From assembly GCA_026988015.1 (NCBI GenBank), contig JALSMA010000022.1, positions 1-59,418 of the forward strand: DNA of 59,418 bases, read 5' to 3'. Shown here in pieces: positions 27,537 to 37,008 of the stretch. Below the pieces are notes generated by a model. That model worked only from the letters and a program-made list of their open reading frames with translations. It made no database searches and was not told the DNA's origin. Position numbers and translations under genes: made by a program. Source of the stretch: Desulfobulbaceae bacterium. Its GTDB lineage: Bacteria > Desulfobacterota > Desulfobulbia > Desulfobulbales > Desulfocapsaceae. How positions within the stretch are numbered: position 1 is the first letter of the stretch; the number at the start of each line of letters is the position of its first letter.

Positions 27537-28667
27537 ATGTTGCGCATAGACAGACGTTTTTTTCATAGTTTTGACTGGATTTTTCTGGTTTTAGTGCTTT
27601 GTGTCAGCAGTATGGCGCTGATGAATCTATACAGTGCCTCTTACCCGCCATCTCCCTGGGGGATTCCACCGTTTCTCAAGCAATGTTATCTGTTTCTTTT
27701 TGGGATGTTGGCGGTCCTGTTTATTCTATTTTTTGATTATAAGATCCTGCATTTCTGGAATTATCCTTTATACATCTTTATTATTCTTCTTCTGGTGCTG
27801 GTACTGCTCATTGGAAATAGTGCAGGTGGTGCCCAACGATGGGTCAATCTTGGGCTCTTTAAACTGCAACCCTCTGAGCTTGCCAAGTTGATGCTGGTGG
27901 TCACACTTGCCAGTTATTATTCCCGCAAAGAGCAGAGTGATGGCTACGAGATAAAAGCTATGATTACTCCGGTTCTGCTGACTCTGGTGCCATTTCTTTT
28001 GATCCTGAAACAACCGGATCTTGGTACGGCATTAATGCTTGGGATCATTTTTGTGTCCATGACCATTTTTGCCAAGGTTCGCTGGCAGACATATGGCCTT
28101 GGGATAATCCTTGGCAGTTCCATGGGTGTTTTTGCCTGGTTTTATCTGTTGCGGGATTATCAAAAAAGGAGGATTGAGACTTTGCTCAATCCTGACAAAG
28201 ATCCAATGGGGCAGGGATATCAGATCCTGCAGTCCAAAATAGCGGTTGGCAGTGGCGGGGTTAGCGGCAAAGGCTACCTCGAGGGAACCCAGGGACATCT
28301 ACACTTTCTGCCAGAGCGACATACTGATTTTGCCTTTGCGGTGTGGGGTGAAGAGCGGGGGTTTGTCGGCAGTGTTTTCTTTTTAGGAGTTTACTTTTTA
28401 ATGTTGTTCTGGGGGCTCTACGTTGCAATGACTGCCCGTGACCGTTTTGGCGTATTTCTCTCTTTTGGTGTGGTGATGTTGATCTTCTGGCAAGCAGTGA
28501 TCAATCTTCTAATGATTCTTGGTTTTTTGCCTGTGGTGGGGATTCCTCTTCCGCTCGTCAGTTATGGCGGTTCATCTCTGCTGACAACTCTTCTTTCCCT
28601 TGGGATCTTGATGAATGTACGGATGCGTCGATTTCAGACAGGACAGAATATCGAAAAGATGAAATGA
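27537..28667 (+). CDS. rodA: Peptidoglycan polymerase RodA
   Basis: A 376-residue SEDS-family protein with about ten membrane segments. It polymerises lipid II glycan strands in partnership with PBP2. Family signatures: LKQPDLGTALML (near 155, containing the conserved ligand residues), the large periplasmic loop with HFLPERHTDFAFAVWGEERG (near 255-275) and the C-terminal GIPLPLVSYGGSSL (near 335). It is the last gene of the operon, 24 bases after mrdA. Confidence 0.96.
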   Translation: MLRIDRRFFHSFDWIFLVLVLCVSSMALMNLYSASYPPSPWGIPPFLKQCYLFLFGMLAVLFILFFDYKILHFWNYPLYIFIILLLVLVLLIGNSAGGAQRWVNLGLFKLQPSELAKLMLVVTLASYYSRKEQSDGYEIKAMITPVLLTLVPFLLILKQPDLGTALMLGIIFVSMTIFAKVRWQTYGLGIILGSSMGVFAWFYLLRDYQKRRIETLLNPDKDPMGQGYQILQSKIAVGSGGVSGKGYLEGTQGHLHFLPERHTDFAFAVWGEERGFVGSVFFLGVYFLMLFWGLYVAMTARDRFGVFLSFGVVMLIFWQAVINLLMILGFLPVVGIPLPLVSYGGSSLLTTLLSLGILMNVRMRRFQTGQNIEKMK

Positions 28668-28721
28668 CAGCAGATTGTTGCGTTTTCCCAGCTTTGCTGT
28701 GGAGTGTTGTCCAGGGAAATA

Positions 28722-29816
28722 TTACGTATTGTTTTTCTGGCGCAACAGTACTTCGTAAGCCTCGGTGAGACGAATAAATGCCTCCTGGTCTCCCCCTGCG
28801 TCCGGGTGGATAGACTTAGCTTTCTGGCGATAAAGTCTGGTGATCTCCTGTTTGTCTGCCTTCCTCAACGTCTCTTCAGATTCTTCAAAAATTGTTGCAA
28901 TTGTATCCCTGCTCACATACTTTTTCCCATTTGGCCATTGAAAGCTGCGATGGTCATTTATGAAGTCCTGTGCTTTCTGAAATCCACTGTTGTGGCGTGG
29001 AAATCTAGAGTCAAAAAAGAGGATTGTGTAGCGTATCAGGTAGTTATGGAGGCGGTTGAAGTCAGAACGATCCTGCCAGAAGTCCCGGTTGTCATTGAGG
29101 AGACAGATCTCTTCGAGAAATACTTCCTCAATTTTTTCAGCCGGCAGGGCTTGGGGAATGCTTCTGGCAAAGCTCTCTGAGAAATGCTTCTGCAGGTTCA
29201 AGGATGCGTAGAGGTAGGACTTTAATTCATGTTTCCGGAGGCGTGACTCTTCTTCAAGGAAGTACTGTTCGAGTTCATCGCGTGATCTGTTAAGCAGCTT
29301 TGCTTCAAGGCGTGGTGGCATTTTAAATATCCGTCCCTGATTGGTGGCCCCGAACCGAAGAAAGTGGAGCCGCCTTTTATCAAAAGAATGAACTGCCTGA
29401 CCAGTGATGGAAATCAGTTTTGTGCCTGCCTTTATAGTAGAGGCTTGGTTGCCGCGTGAAAAAAAATGTTTCATCTTCCGTTGTATCCCAGGGTCAACAA
29501 AGGGCCACAGGAGATGTTCTAGCTCTGATTCCATATCGCGACCACAGAGTTGTTTAATCTGGTGAACCAGGTCAGTGTCTAAATGAAAGCAGGTGTCGTT
29601 GGGATAGTGAAGGTACTGGCCAGGGTCTGTGCCGAGGTTGGTCAAACTCGTGGTTCGGAATACATTTTTTTTGGAATCCCAGAATGTGAGGCGTATGCTG
29701 TATTGTATCGGACGATTGAGAACAGTGCGGGACAGATAGATGGTGGGAAGGGGGTCACCATGTTGTGTCTTGTTCTTGACTTCGTGAAGAATTCGAGGAT
29801 GTTTTTTTGATGACAT
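28722..29816 (-). CDS. J-domain protein of unknown client (C-terminal DnaJ domain)
   Basis: A 364-residue protein. The C-terminal 45 residues are a J domain with HPD (KAKSIHPDAGGDQEAFIRL), able to stimulate DnaK ATPase. The remaining 310 N-terminal residues do not show the Gly/Phe or zinc-finger regions of DnaJ. They begin with a beta-rich section (TIYLSRTVLNRPIQYSIRLTFW) and continue as a helical region with many charged residues. The ATG at 29816 is chosen; a TTG five codons upstream is possible. It follows the ferrochelatase gene by 87 bases. The client is unknown. Confidence 0.75.
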   Translation of the reverse strand: MSSKKHPRILHEVKNKTQHGDPLPTIYLSRTVLNRPIQYSIRLTFWDSKKNVFRTTSLTNLGTDPGQYLHYPNDTCFHLDTDLVHQIKQLCGRDMESELEHLLWPFVDPGIQRKMKHFFSRGNQASTIKAGTKLISITGQAVHSFDKRRLHFLRFGATNQGRIFKMPPRLEAKLLNRSRDELEQYFLEEESRLRKHELKSYLYASLNLQKHFSESFARSIPQALPAEKIEEVFLEEICLLNDNRDFWQDRSDFNRLHNYLIRYTILFFDSRFPRHNSGFQKAQDFINDHRSFQWPNGKKYVSRDTIATIFEESEETLRKADKQEITRLYRQKAKSIHPDAGGDQEAFIRLTEAYEVLLRQKNNT

Positions 29817-29903
29817 GTGGAGAATTACCAATAAAATTCGTAATCAGCTATGTGTGGAAAAATCATTTGCCTCCCATCGAACACGTATGGGTTCAGAGTG
29901 TTG

Positions 29904-30857
29904 TTATTGCACACAGCTCAGAATAAGTTTTTTGAGCCCGGTGATGAATCTGGGATCGCAGTTCAGGGATTTCGTGGATCGAAGGAGTATACCAAACTCT
30001 TCTGCCTGTTCCCGGTAAAGTATGTCAATTTCATAAAGGGTCTCAACATGGTCGGAGACAAAACTGATAGGAACCATGAGAATATTGCTACAACCATCTT
30101 CAGCAAGTGATTTTATCATGTCAGGTGTTGACGGGGAAAGCCATTCAACGGGTCCAGATCTGCTTTGAAAACAGAGTTTTCCTGGAAGGCGGGTTATCTT
30201 TTCAATATGCTTGATAGTTGCCTTTATATGGTCAACATAGGGGTCTCCTTCCTCGATGAAGGAGATTGGAAGGCTGTGGGCACTGTAAACAACTTCTGGT
30301 CGTTCAGGTGAAAATTTCTCCGCAGACTCTAAGATGTTATCGGCTACATTCCTGATATAGTCCGGCTGGGTGGGCCAGGATTCTATAAGGGAGAGGGAAA
30401 AATCGTGGCTGGACCTTTTGATTGCGCGTTTAAGTTCCTGGACAGAGGAACCGGTGGTGGCACAGGAGTAGTGAGGGTAAAGGGACAGGGCGATAATGCT
30501 CCTGATTCCCTTGGCTGCAAGTTGTCGCAGGGCACTGTCGGTATCCGGTTTCCAGTACCGCATGGCACAAACAACAGTAAAGTTTCCGTGGGAGCGAAGT
30601 TCCTCCTCAAGAGCATGTGCTTGGGCAATGGTTATGGTGGTAAGAGGAGAGCCACCCCCAATTTTTTCATAGGTTTTTATGCTTTTTGGTGCTCTTTTTC
30701 TGGCTATAAACCAGGCAAGAGGTTTCTGCATGAAAAACGGACCTAAGCGGATAATCTCACGGTCAGAAAAGAGATTGTAGAGGAAGGGGCGTACGTCAGC
30801 AGGTTTTTCGGGGCCACCCATGTTCAGGAGTATTATGCCTGTTGCTACTGTTGTCAT
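29904..30857 (-). CDS. hemH: Ferrochelatase
   Basis: A 317-residue ferrochelatase that inserts Fe(II) into a porphyrin. The N-terminal signature is GIILLNMGGPEKPADVRPFLYNLFSD, given here in part. The catalytic His is in YSAHSLPISF (near residue 200) and the acidic metal-site helix is SFVSDHVETLYEIDI (near 265). Whether the substrate is protoporphyrin or coproporphyrin III is not visible. Many sulfate reducers instead make heme by the siroheme-based route, so a hemH gene here is informative. The start could be the ATG (30857) or a GTG 12 bases upstream. Confidence 0.92.
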   Translation of the reverse strand: MTTVATGIILLNMGGPEKPADVRPFLYNLFSDREIIRLGPFFMQKPLAWFIARKRAPKSIKTYEKIGGGSPLTTITIAQAHALEEELRSHGNFTVVCAMRYWKPDTDSALRQLAAKGIRSIIALSLYPHYSCATTGSSVQELKRAIKRSSHDFSLSLIESWPTQPDYIRNVADNILESAEKFSPERPEVVYSAHSLPISFIEEGDPYVDHIKATIKHIEKITRLPGKLCFQSRSGPVEWLSPSTPDMIKSLAEDGCSNILMVPISFVSDHVETLYEIDILYREQAEEFGILLRSTKSLNCDPRFITGLKKLILSCVQ

Positions 30858-31179
30858 TGCTGTTACCACTGTTTGCTGTCTATTTGTATTTGCAGGGAGT
30901 AATAGTATCTATATACCAGAGTGCATGGCAGTGGAAAAGAGAAATGATGTTGCCGTGACTGAGTGAAAATTCAGAACAGATCTTGATTATCCTACCATAA
31001 AACATATAATAAAAAGTAAGGCATACTTTTGTTTGTTGTCTTGTGATCAATGTCAGGCTGGAAGTTCATGCTTGTTGATTGTCTGGACGACTGAGTTTTG
31101 TCAGGGAGCGTGTCTGCGGATGCGTCTGGTGATGGTGGTTTATTTCTGGATCATCATTGTAGCTTAATGGAGGAACCGT
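30858..31179. other. 322-bp intergenic region
   Basis: Divergent gap between ferrochelatase (minus) and the HPF/cold-shock gene (plus). It must hold both promoters. No gene, RNA fold or clear consensus promoter is seen. The centre (about 30990-31030) is AT-rich. Confidence 0.4.
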
Positions 31180-31716
31180 ATGGATTTAAAGGTTGAAACC
31201 CGGAATGTTGAGTTGCGAAAAGGCTGGCAGAAAAAGATAGATGAAGAAAAAGAAAAGCTGGTACGACATTTCGCCAATTTCGTTCTCCACCTCCGTGTCT
31301 CCATCGCGGCAACGACCCATCACAAAGAAGGAGGGTATGAGTTGAAACTTGTGGCTTCCGTTCCGAACGATACGGTTGTTGTAACAAGAAAAGGGGAGAA
31401 TGTCGGTCCCCTGCTTGTGGAAGCATTTGATGTATTATCTCTACAGATGAAGGAGATTTTACGGAAGAAACGTAAAGCCCAGAAGGGGGCTGACCCCTCA
31501 TTTGCTGAAGGTGCCCAGTATGGGGTGATTCGTAAGTTGTCCCCCTACGAGTCATATGGCTTTATTGTGAGCCAGGATGCCAGAGAAATCTATTTTCATG
31601 AGAATTCTCTTAAGGATATCTCCATAGATGCACTCACTGAGGGTGATACTGTGATGTATGGTGAGAGTCTCGGCGACAAGGGACCTCAGGCCTCATGGGT
31701 ACGGGTAAGTCGTTAA
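31180..31716 (+). CDS. HPF/RaiA-type ribosome-associated domain fused to a cold-shock domain
   Basis: A 178-residue two-domain protein. Residues 1-105 resemble the ribosome hibernation factor/RaiA (sigma-54 modulation) fold, with a long basic helix (QKKIDEEKEKLVRHF). Residues 111-178 are a cold-shock/OB domain, GVIRKLSPYESYGFIVSQ... IYFHENSL, with the YGFI and YFH RNA-binding motifs. The pairing suggests a stress factor that binds ribosomes through its first domain and RNA through its second. An AATGGAGGAACC ribosome site precedes the ATG, and a strong terminator follows. Fusions of this type exist in proteobacteria; the function in this host is unknown. Confidence 0.82.
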   Translation: MDLKVETRNVELRKGWQKKIDEEKEKLVRHFANFVLHLRVSIAATTHHKEGGYELKLVASVPNDTVVVTRKGENVGPLLVEAFDVLSLQMKEILRKKRKAQKGADPSFAEGAQYGVIRKLSPYESYGFIVSQDAREIYFHENSLKDISIDALTEGDTVMYGESLGDKGPQASWVRVSR

Positions 31717-31748
31717 AAAATAAAAAATAACGTTAGTGTTACATAATC

Positions 31749-31779
31749 AGGCCCGGTGCTGAATGTCAGCACTGGGCCT
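31749..31779 (+). terminator. Intrinsic terminator of the HPF/cold-shock gene
   Basis: A 14-bp stem (AGGCCCGGTGCTGA with TCAGCACTGGGCCT, one G-T pair) and a 3-base loop, followed by TATTCTTTT. It lies 32 bases past the stop codon. Confidence 0.85.
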
Positions 31780-31948
31780 TATTCTTTTGCGGGCCACTTG
31801 CCATTCCGGTGGTGCAATGGTAAAAAAACGTCTTGTCGTATGACCCGTCAAAAATCAGACTGTCGTGGATCCTGCTACGGTAAAACCTTCTGTCCTGGGA
31901 TCCTGGGTAGAAGGATTGCCATCTTACTATTTCTATTGAGGAAAGCCT

Positions 31949-34624
31949 GTGAGTGACGAAGTATATCTTGTTGATGGCAGTGCCTATATTTACCGGGCCT
32001 ACCATGCCATTGCTCCTTTATCCAACGATGAGGGGATGCCAACCCATGCTGTTTTTGGATTCTTGAATATACTGAAACGTCTTCTTAAAGAGAAGGAACC
32101 GCAGTATCTTGCAGTCGCTTTTGATGTGCGCGGCCCTGTTTTCCGTCATGATATCTATCCAGAATATAAGGCAAACCGTCCTTCCATGCCGGATGATCTG
32201 GCCGTGCAGATCCCTTATATAAAAGAACTTGTAAGAGCCATGAGCATTCCCTGCTTTGAACGCACCGGAATTGAGGCGGATGATATAATAGCCTCGGTAG
32301 CAAAGATTCTCAGTGATCAGGGTGTGAAAGTAATAATAGTGTCCGGGGACAAGGATTTGCTCCAGCTTATTGATGATCAGGTTGTAATGTGGGATCCTAT
32401 GAAGAATAAAATCATGGATGCTGCTGCGGTGATAGAGAAATACCGGGTTACGCCCAAACAGCTTCTGGACTGTTATTCTCTCATGGGGGATAGTTCAGAT
32501 AATATTCCTGGAGTTCCGGGGGTCGGGCCTAAGACTGCAGAGAAACTTATTAATGAGCATGGCAGTCTTGAGGGAGTGTATTTTGCTCTTGATGCAATGA
32601 AAAAATCAAAGTTGAAGGAGCGGCTTGGTGATAACAGAGATGCGGCTTTTCTTTCAAGAGACCTGATTCGATTAAAGTATGACGCAGAAGTACCGACGCA
32701 GCTCAGTGGATATCTTCCCGGTGACCCGAATGAGAAACAGTTGTATGACCTTTACACTCAGTTGGGGTTTAACAGCATGGTAAAGGAGGAAACCAAGGCT
32801 GTTACTGTGCCAACAAAGGGTTTCACCCTGGTGCGGAGTGCTGGTGAACTGCAGGCTGTGGTGGTCCAGTTGCAGGATGCAGATATCCTGGCCATTGATA
32901 TAGAGACAAGCTCTCTCGATATCAGGAAGGCCTCCCTGGTTGGTATTTCCCTCTGTGGTTCTCTGAAGTCCGCCTGGTATGTCCCCTTGTCTCATTGTTC
33001 TGCTGATGGCTCTCCTGTGTCTGGGCAGTTGTCTTCGGAGGAGGTGCTAGAAACCCTGAAGCCTCTACTGCAATCGGTGCAATTACCTAAATTGGGGCAT
33101 AATATAAAGTACGATTATTCGGTTTTGAGGCAGTCATGTGGCTTTACCATGAAGGGTCCTTTGTATGATTCTATGATTGCAGCCTATCTGACGGAACCGG
33201 GAAGAAGATCAATAAAGCTTGATGAACTCTGCCTTGAGCATGGCTATCGTCTCACCTCTTTTGATGAGGTGGTGGACGATCCTAAAAAGGAGAATTGTTT
33301 TGCCTATGTTGACCCGATCAGGGCGTGTGACTACAGTTGTGAAGATGTGTTCGGATCGTTGCTGTTGTGGCAAAAATACCGTGACAAATTAAAAGAGACA
33401 GGGCAGCTTGAATTGTTTGTAGATGTTGAGACGCCCCTTCTGCCAATCCTGGCTGACATGGAGTTGGCTGGGATTGAGGTGTCTGTCTCTGTCCTTGAAC
33501 AGCTTGAGGAAGAGTTTCAGAAGGAACTTGACTCTTTGCAGGAGGAGATCCATTCCCTTGCCGGGTACAGTTTCAATATCCAATCCCCGAAACAGCTCGG
33601 TACTCTGCTTTTTGAAGAGTTGCAGCTTCCCCATGGGCGGAAGACCAAGACCGGTTATTCCACAGATATGAAGGTTCTTGAGAAGCTGGCACCAAGACAT
33701 GAAATACCGGCCAAGATAATGCGGTACCGGATTATTGCCAAGTTGCAGTCCACCTATGTTAAAAAACTCAAAAAATTAATAGATTCTGAAACAGGCAGGG
33801 TACATACCTCATTTAATCAGACGGTAACTGCAACAGGGAGATTGTCATCGAGTAATCCTAATATGCAGAATATCCCCATCCGCAGTGAGGAAGGAAACCG
33901 GATTCGAGGCGCCTTTGTTCCTGCACAGGGCATGATCTTTCTCTCTGCAGACTATTCTCAGATCGATCTGCGGGTACTTGCGCACTATTCGCAGGATGCC
34001 GCACTGTTACACGCCTTTTGTAATGGTGAAGACATTCATTCCCGAACTGCTTCTGAACTGTTTGGGGTTTCGCCGTTGCTGCTTACTCCTGAGATGCGCC
34101 GTGTTGCCAAGTCCATAAATTTTGGTATTGTGTATGGTATGTCCAGCTATGGTCTTTCAAACCAGCTCAATATCAGCCGTAAGGAGGCAAGCAGATTTAT
34201 AGAGAAGTATTTCAATCTCTATGGTGGTGTAAAAGAGTTCATGAGAAGTGTTGTAGAACAGGCCCGCATTGATGGTTATGTCACTACATTGCTAAATCGA
34301 CGCCGCAATATTCCAGAAATTAATATTAAAAATAAGACCAGGAGGGAGTTTGCGGAACGAACGGCCATTAACACCCCCATCCAGGGAACTGCAGCAGATA
34401 TCATAAAACTTGCCATGATTCGCGTGGTCCCAGTTCTGCAGAGGGAAAGCCTGTCAGCACAACTGCTGTTACAGATCCATGATGAACTGGTTTTTGAGCT
34501 TCCTGAAAGCGAACTTGAGGCAACACAGGGAGTGGTGAAGGAAGCAATGGAGGATGCTCTGGTGCTTGATGTTCCGCTTGTGGTGAATTTTGAGGTGGGA
34601 ACCAGCCTTGCCAAAAACACATGA
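31949..34624 (+). CDS. polA: DNA polymerase I
   Basis: An 891-residue PolI. Three domains: a 5'-3' exonuclease (residues 1-290, DGSAYIYRAYHA and GEDADD-like GIEADDIIAS), a 3'-5' exonuclease (about 300-490) with its acidic residues intact (DIETSSLD, HNIKYDYSVL and the YSCED motif), and the polymerase domain. The polymerase domain shows motif A SADYSQIDLRVLAH, motif B RRVAKSINFGIVYG and motif C QIHDELVFE. Proofreading should be active. It starts with GTG, which is not unusual. It is convergent with gltA through a shared terminator. Confidence 0.97.
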   Translation: MSDEVYLVDGSAYIYRAYHAIAPLSNDEGMPTHAVFGFLNILKRLLKEKEPQYLAVAFDVRGPVFRHDIYPEYKANRPSMPDDLAVQIPYIKELVRAMSIPCFERTGIEADDIIASVAKILSDQGVKVIIVSGDKDLLQLIDDQVVMWDPMKNKIMDAAAVIEKYRVTPKQLLDCYSLMGDSSDNIPGVPGVGPKTAEKLINEHGSLEGVYFALDAMKKSKLKERLGDNRDAAFLSRDLIRLKYDAEVPTQLSGYLPGDPNEKQLYDLYTQLGFNSMVKEETKAVTVPTKGFTLVRSAGELQAVVVQLQDADILAIDIETSSLDIRKASLVGISLCGSLKSAWYVPLSHCSADGSPVSGQLSSEEVLETLKPLLQSVQLPKLGHNIKYDYSVLRQSCGFTMKGPLYDSMIAAYLTEPGRRSIKLDELCLEHGYRLTSFDEVVDDPKKENCFAYVDPIRACDYSCEDVFGSLLLWQKYRDKLKETGQLELFVDVETPLLPILADMELAGIEVSVSVLEQLEEEFQKELDSLQEEIHSLAGYSFNIQSPKQLGTLLFEELQLPHGRKTKTGYSTDMKVLEKLAPRHEIPAKIMRYRIIAKLQSTYVKKLKKLIDSETGRVHTSFNQTVTATGRLSSSNPNMQNIPIRSEEGNRIRGAFVPAQGMIFLSADYSQIDLRVLAHYSQDAALLHAFCNGEDIHSRTASELFGVSPLLLTPEMRRVAKSINFGIVYGMSSYGLSNQLNISRKEASRFIEKYFNLYGGVKEFMRSVVEQARIDGYVTTLLNRRRNIPEINIKNKTRREFAERTAINTPIQGTAADIIKLAMIRVVPVLQRESLSAQLLLQIHDELVFELPESELEATQGVVKEAMEDALVLDVPLVVNFEVGTSLAKNT

Positions 34625-34665
34625 CAACTGCATGGTATTAAGCAGTTTCCAGTTTTCTTGAGGCA

Positions 34666-34712
34666 AAAAAAAGACTCCTGCAACAGACAAAATGTTGCAG
34701 GAGTCTTTTTTT
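34666..34712. terminator. Bidirectional terminator between polA and gltA
   Basis: A perfect 20-bp stem counting the flanking A and T runs (AAAAAAAGACTCCTGCAACA with its inverse) and a 7-base loop, GACAAAA. The A-run and T-run at either end make it work in both directions. It overlaps the first two bases of the gltA stop codon. Confidence 0.9.
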
Positions 34713-36003
34713 ATACCCTTTCGTGGATTGGAATAAAGGGCCGTTTTTTATGACCTCGATAGATCTGTCGAGGTCTTCCTATACGTCGGTCTTTGGTGTC
34801 TCCCATCATTTCCATCCAGTGGGAAATCCAGCCAGGTAGCCTGCCCATGGCAAACATCACTGTAAACATATTGGTGGGAATTCCCATGGCCCGATAGATG
34901 ATTCCAGAATAGAAGTCGACATTGGGGTAGAGATTTCTGCTGATGAAATAATCATCACTTCTGGCGATCTCTTCAAGCTGCATGGCAATCTCAAGGAGTG
35001 GGTCGTCGACATTCAAAGCCTTGAGTGTCTGTTCGCATGCCCTTTTTATGATGGTCGCACGCGGATCAAAGGTTTTATATACCCTGTGTCCGAACCCGGA
35101 AAGTCGAAACGGGTCGTTAGGATCTTTAGCCTTTTTGATGTATTTCTCGAAGTCATTGTTGTCTTGATGGATGGCTTCAAGCATCTCGATTACGGCTTGG
35201 TTTGCACCTCCATGCAATGGGCCCCAGAGGGCACTTATTCCTGCAGAGATAGAGGTGTAGAGATTCACCCCGGCACTTCCGACAAGGCGGACCGTTGAAG
35301 TTGAACAGTTCTGTTCATGGTCAGCATGAAGGATAAGCAGCTTATTGAGGGTGGCTACAACTTGCGGATGAACCACGTAAGGTTTTACTGGTTTATCAAA
35401 CATCATATTGAGAAAATTTCCACAATAGGAGAGGTCATAGCGGGGATACACCAGCGGGTGACCGACTGATTTTTTATAGGAAAATGCGGCAATGGTTCTG
35501 ATCTTGGAGAGAAGCCGTGCGGCAATTTCCGGTAATTCTTCTCCTGAGTCCCCTGTCATTTCTGGGTAGAAATTGTGCAGAGTGTTGACCATGGTGGAAA
35601 GGATGGCCATGGGGGAAGCATTTGGTGGAAAATGATCAAAAAAGTGAATCATGTCCTCATGAATAAGGGCAAACCGAGACAGCAGAGATCGAAAATCATT
35701 TAGCTGGGCCTGGGTCGGAAGCTCACCCATGAGGAGAAGGTAGGCGACTTCAACAAAGGAACAATTCTCGGCCAATACATCAATTTCATAGCCACGGTAG
35801 TTGAGGATGCCTTTTTCACCATCGAGGAAGGTTATTTCTGAGCTACATGAACCGGTGTTCATGTAGCCGCTGTCAAGGGTAATGAATCCGGTGGAGTTAC
35901 GGAGTTGCCGGATGTCTATGGCCTTGTCGCCATCGGTCCCTGTTATTATTGGGAGCTGATAACTGTTATCTTCTATAGTCAATGTTGCATGTTTTTCGGA
36001 CAT
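34711..36003 (-). CDS. gltA: Citrate synthase
   Basis: A 430-residue si-type citrate synthase of the GltA (hexameric, Gram-negative) length. It condenses acetyl-CoA with oxaloacetate. Visible: SGYMNTGSCSSEITFLDGE at the start, given in part, HADHEQNCSTSTVRLVGS (active-site His region), GPLHGGANQAVIEML, SGFGHRVYKTFDPRA and NVDFYSGIIYRAMG, all intact. The start is the ATG at 36003 giving MSEKHATL; an upstream in-frame start is less family-like. Confidence 0.96.
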   Translation of the reverse strand: MSEKHATLTIEDNSYQLPIITGTDGDKAIDIRQLRNSTGFITLDSGYMNTGSCSSEITFLDGEKGILNYRGYEIDVLAENCSFVEVAYLLLMGELPTQAQLNDFRSLLSRFALIHEDMIHFFDHFPPNASPMAILSTMVNTLHNFYPEMTGDSGEELPEIAARLLSKIRTIAAFSYKKSVGHPLVYPRYDLSYCGNFLNMMFDKPVKPYVVHPQVVATLNKLLILHADHEQNCSTSTVRLVGSAGVNLYTSISAGISALWGPLHGGANQAVIEMLEAIHQDNNDFEKYIKKAKDPNDPFRLSGFGHRVYKTFDPRATIIKRACEQTLKALNVDDPLLEIAMQLEEIARSDDYFISRNLYPNVDFYSGIIYRAMGIPTNMFTVMFAMGRLPGWISHWMEMMGDTKDRRIGRPRQIYRGHKKRPFIPIHERV

Positions 36004-36285
36004 CGTGTACCTATGTTTCTGTGCTCGGGAAAGAGCATATTGTTGTTTGGCTGCTTCATGCCGCACCAGGAAAATTGAGATACAGGAGTAAGGAAAAACA
36101 TCAGTGCCATAAACTATGGTGTTTTGGCGTGCTGACGTTTTTGGGCTGCCAGGGGACTGCTATTTCTAACAGGAAAATTTACTCCCGAATCATTAATGTA
36201 ACAGAAGTTTGTTCTAAAAGCAAGTTTCGGGATAATGTCTATAAGCATCGCAACGTGATTCATGGATGTTGCAGAGGATTTATTT

Positions 36286-37008
36286 ATGTCGTTGTCAGTG
36301 CAAGGTGTTGTAAATAATCAGTTATATGAGAAGAGACTCAGGCAGTTTGAGGATGAAGTGGCTGTGTATCCAGTGAGTTGTGAAAAGCTGGCTGCTGGAC
36401 GTGATGATAGAGAGTGGCTTGACCAGGTGATTCTAGGGGGGGCTAAGGTCGTTCAGCTTCGCGATAAGGAGAGTTCAGATCGGGACTTACTGGCTAAGGC
36501 CCGTTACTTCAGAGAAAAAACCAGAGAGGCCGGAGTGTTGTTTCTCCTCAACGATCGCCTTGATATTGCCCTGCTTGCTGATGCTGATGGGATGCATGTT
36601 GGTCAAAATGATATTCCGCCTGCGGAAATCAGAAAACTGGCACCTGATATTCTGATTGGATATTCCTGTAACACAGAGGAACAGACGGCTCTGTTGGGTA
36701 AAGAGGTCGCAAGGGGAAAGAGTGCTGTTTCCTACTACAATATAGGTCCTCTTTTTGAGACTGGTACGAAAGAGGGACTGCACACCTTTCTCGGTGCTGG
36801 TGGCATTGGTGACTTTTCTCGTCACTGCAGGCTACCGTTCACCGTCATGGGTGGTATCAAGAAGCATCATCTGGATGAGTTACTCCTGGCAGGAGCAAAA
36901 AGGATCGCTGTGGTTACCGCAATCAGTCTGGCTGTAGACATTGCAGCGGAGACAGCCTGCTGGCAGGATAAAATTCTTTCAGCAAGAAAGGAGGGTACTA
37001 ATGCTTGA
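36286..37008 (+). CDS. thiE: Thiamine-phosphate synthase family protein
   Basis: A 240-residue TIM-barrel protein of the ThiE family, which couples the thiazole and pyrimidine halves of thiamine. Motifs: VVQLRDKESSDRDL near residue 65, LNDRLDIALLADADGMHVGQNDIP near 97, YYNIGPLFETGTK near 155 and PFTVMGGIKKHHLDELLLAGAKRIAVV near 190, quoted here in part. An N-terminal extension of about 30 residues precedes the barrel. No TPP riboswitch is visible upstream. The ATG at 36286 has AGAGG upstream and is preferred to an ATG eight codons earlier. It overlaps the next gene by 8 bases. A TenI-like role is possible. Confidence 0.85.
   Translation: MSLSVQGVVNNQLYEKRLRQFEDEVAVYPVSCEKLAAGRDDREWLDQVILGGAKVVQLRDKESSDRDLLAKARYFREKTREAGVLFLLNDRLDIALLADADGMHVGQNDIPPAEIRKLAPDILIGYSCNTEEQTALLGKEVARGKSAVSYYNIGPLFETGTKEGLHTFLGAGGIGDFSRHCRLPFTVMGGIKKHHLDELLLAGAKRIAVVTAISLAVDIAAETACWQDKILSARKEGTNA

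Noticed and set aside
36004-36285. Possible TPP riboswitch upstream of the thiE-like gene
   Set aside because: The conserved CTGAGA and ACCTGA elements are not present in the 280-bp gap.
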